Shown here piece after piece: positions 63,428 to 64,000 of a DNA stretch of 64,000 nt. The notes under the pieces are model-generated. The model searched no databases. It saw nothing but the letters and a program-made list of their open reading frames with translations, and was not told the DNA's origin. Origin of the DNA: Isoetes taiwanensis (lineage: Eukaryota > Streptophyta > Lycopodiopsida > Isoetales > Isoetaceae); NCBI GenBank assembly GCA_021234155.1, contig JAJEKV010000035.1:12090407-12154406 (forward strand). The letters are read 5' to 3'. A program made the position numbers and the translations under genes. Position 1 is the stretch's first letter. Each line of letters begins with the position of its first letter.

Positions 63428-64000
63428 TCTCTCCCAGTTCAAGTATATATTCGAGATGTTTATGATATCTAAATATGTAGGTAGATGATGCTGATGTCTC
63501 CTCCAAACTAGATGTGGATTTTGGCTTAATGTTGTCCATAGAGGCATATGAAACTGAAGCAGTAACCCGATTCATCAATAATGTGGATGGGTGCCGCTCA
63601 ACGTTGAGTGTTCCCCTGCGTGAAAGAACACGAAGGGCTACAATCATGAGAACATTGCATGTGTCGCACATTTCCCAAGAACGCTTGGCCTCACTGCCCG
63701 AGCGTGAAATTCTTGAAGAATTGCAAAGATTGGTCCGACCCTTTGTTAGGGACCGCAAGACATTTGGCTTGTGGCCAGTAGACTTACCTATCCCTATGGA
63801 TCAAGAATTTGCTTATTGGGGAAGAAGATACATCATTATGCGGAGCCGCATCTGTCCAGAAGCTGGATTCGGCCTTATCTCTGGCACGCGTATAGAAGTG
63901 GAGCGAGGAACCCACATTCCATTAATGCCATATGCAGGTCCCGAGTACGATTGGAAAACTTGGCAAACTTTGACTAAATATGCTTGGCGTATGAGGATTT
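62687..64000 (+). CDS. CACTA-associated gene, three exons, 3' partial
   Basis: Exons at 62687-62791 (35 codons, starting MDRHGHRLDRRLEMVRRQID), 63248-63382 (45 codons) and 63481-64000 (open at the window end). All junctions are GT-AG and phase 0. Exon 2 (IVCDCKRCMGLKRRIRTVVE, then DHLIRFGTF) fits the transposase-associated Cys-pair domain of plant CACTA transposases (C.C..C....V..HL...GF). Exon 3 has a helical, charged start and then RRYIIMRSRICPEAGFGLIS, GTRIEVERGTHIPLMPYAGP and YDWKTW, which I do not recognise from standard CACTA transposases. Introns hold a degenerate repeat and a T-run. The gene looks undamaged so far, so the element may be young. Confidence 0.6.
62870..63160 (+). repeat. 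degenerate tandem repeat in the CACTA intron, period about 112 bp
   Basis: Three copies of a block centred on CTTCACCTTGAGTGGAGAGG (about 62897, 63010 and 63124), each followed by ACT or ACC ATGTGT-like sequence. The block lies in the intron between the first and second CACTA exons. Confidence 0.7.
63400..63420. repeat. T homopolymer run
   Basis: About 20 T in the second CACTA intron. Confidence 0.95.

Larger units (their letters stand above)
62243..64000 (+). mobile_element. CACTA (EnSpm) element 2, 5' part, continues past the window
   Basis: Begins CACAACAAGAGAA then GGTCATTTAGCGACGT, matching element 1 at 44714 base for base over most of the first 30 bases. A subterminal array follows to about 62560, then a TATA box, and a gene with three visible exons in phase. 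The array contains CACGTGACGT, GCATGCGACGT and related palindromes, spaced closely. The distal end is outside the window. Confidence 0.8.

Overview
The window is nuclear DNA of a land plant. The evidence is a NAP1 histone chaperone ending in a CKQQ prenylation box, plant A-type (CYP71-clan) cytochromes P450, a PLS-type pentatricopeptide (PPR) relic, an ethylene-receptor fragment with plant-style introns, and a dense load of LINE, Copia, CACTA, Helitron-type and MITE sequence. The low gene density and heavy, old repeat content fit a large genome such as a fern or other seed-free plant. That assignment is inference and the sequence does not prove it.

Layout. 1-277 is the 3' end of a LINE with a (TTCTA)n tail. 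278-4405 and 9033-17607 are two copies of one segmental duplication (units A and B). Each carries a P450 gene on the minus strand plus a tandem fragment of that gene's own 3' end. The unit A P450 is broken by a nonsense codon; the unit B P450 is intact (506 aa, two exons). Unit B was later hit by two DNA transposons that unit A lacks: a 179-bp Tourist-like MITE at its left edge, and a 4487-bp TIR element (12174-16660, exact 8-bp target duplication) that carries a frameshifted, intron-containing piece of an ethylene-receptor gene. 17.6-23.5 kb has no recognisable gene. 23542-25135 is the 3' end of a Copia element with polypurine tract and LTR. 26.8-28.3 kb is a short LINE-like element that encodes only an ORF1 protein.

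29.9-32.6 kb holds the best host gene of the window: a 13-exon NAP1 gene on the minus strand, with every splice phase consistent. 35.0-36.1 kb is a 5'-truncated LINE; 36.8-38.5 kb a PPR pseudogene; 39.4-40.0 kb a long foldback repeat; 40.2-43.0 kb Copia integrase relics on both strands.

44.7-56.7 kb is a nest of mobile DNA. It holds a CACTA terminus with palindromic ACGT arrays, a decayed HUH-endonuclease gene that resembles Replitron-type transposases, pieces of an unidentified minus-strand gene split by other insertions (one with a 19-bp target duplication), and a GC-rich decayed LINE (about 50.28-55.75 kb) with tandem 5' monomers, endonuclease and reverse transcriptase remains, and a (TTCC)n tail. 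56.75 kb holds a tRNA-derived SINE head. 57-62 kb has no recognised gene. From 62243 to the window end lies a second CACTA element, with TATA box, a first exon, a Cys-rich exon like the transposase-associated domain, and a long third exon that runs off the window.

How parts relate. Five LINE 3' ends share one stem-loop just before a short-repeat tail, and its stem shows compensatory changes. The ORF1-only element carries the same stem-loop, so it probably moved using the reverse transcriptase of full LINEs. The DNA transposons date one another: the P450 block was duplicated first, and the MITE and the gene-carrying TIR element came later.
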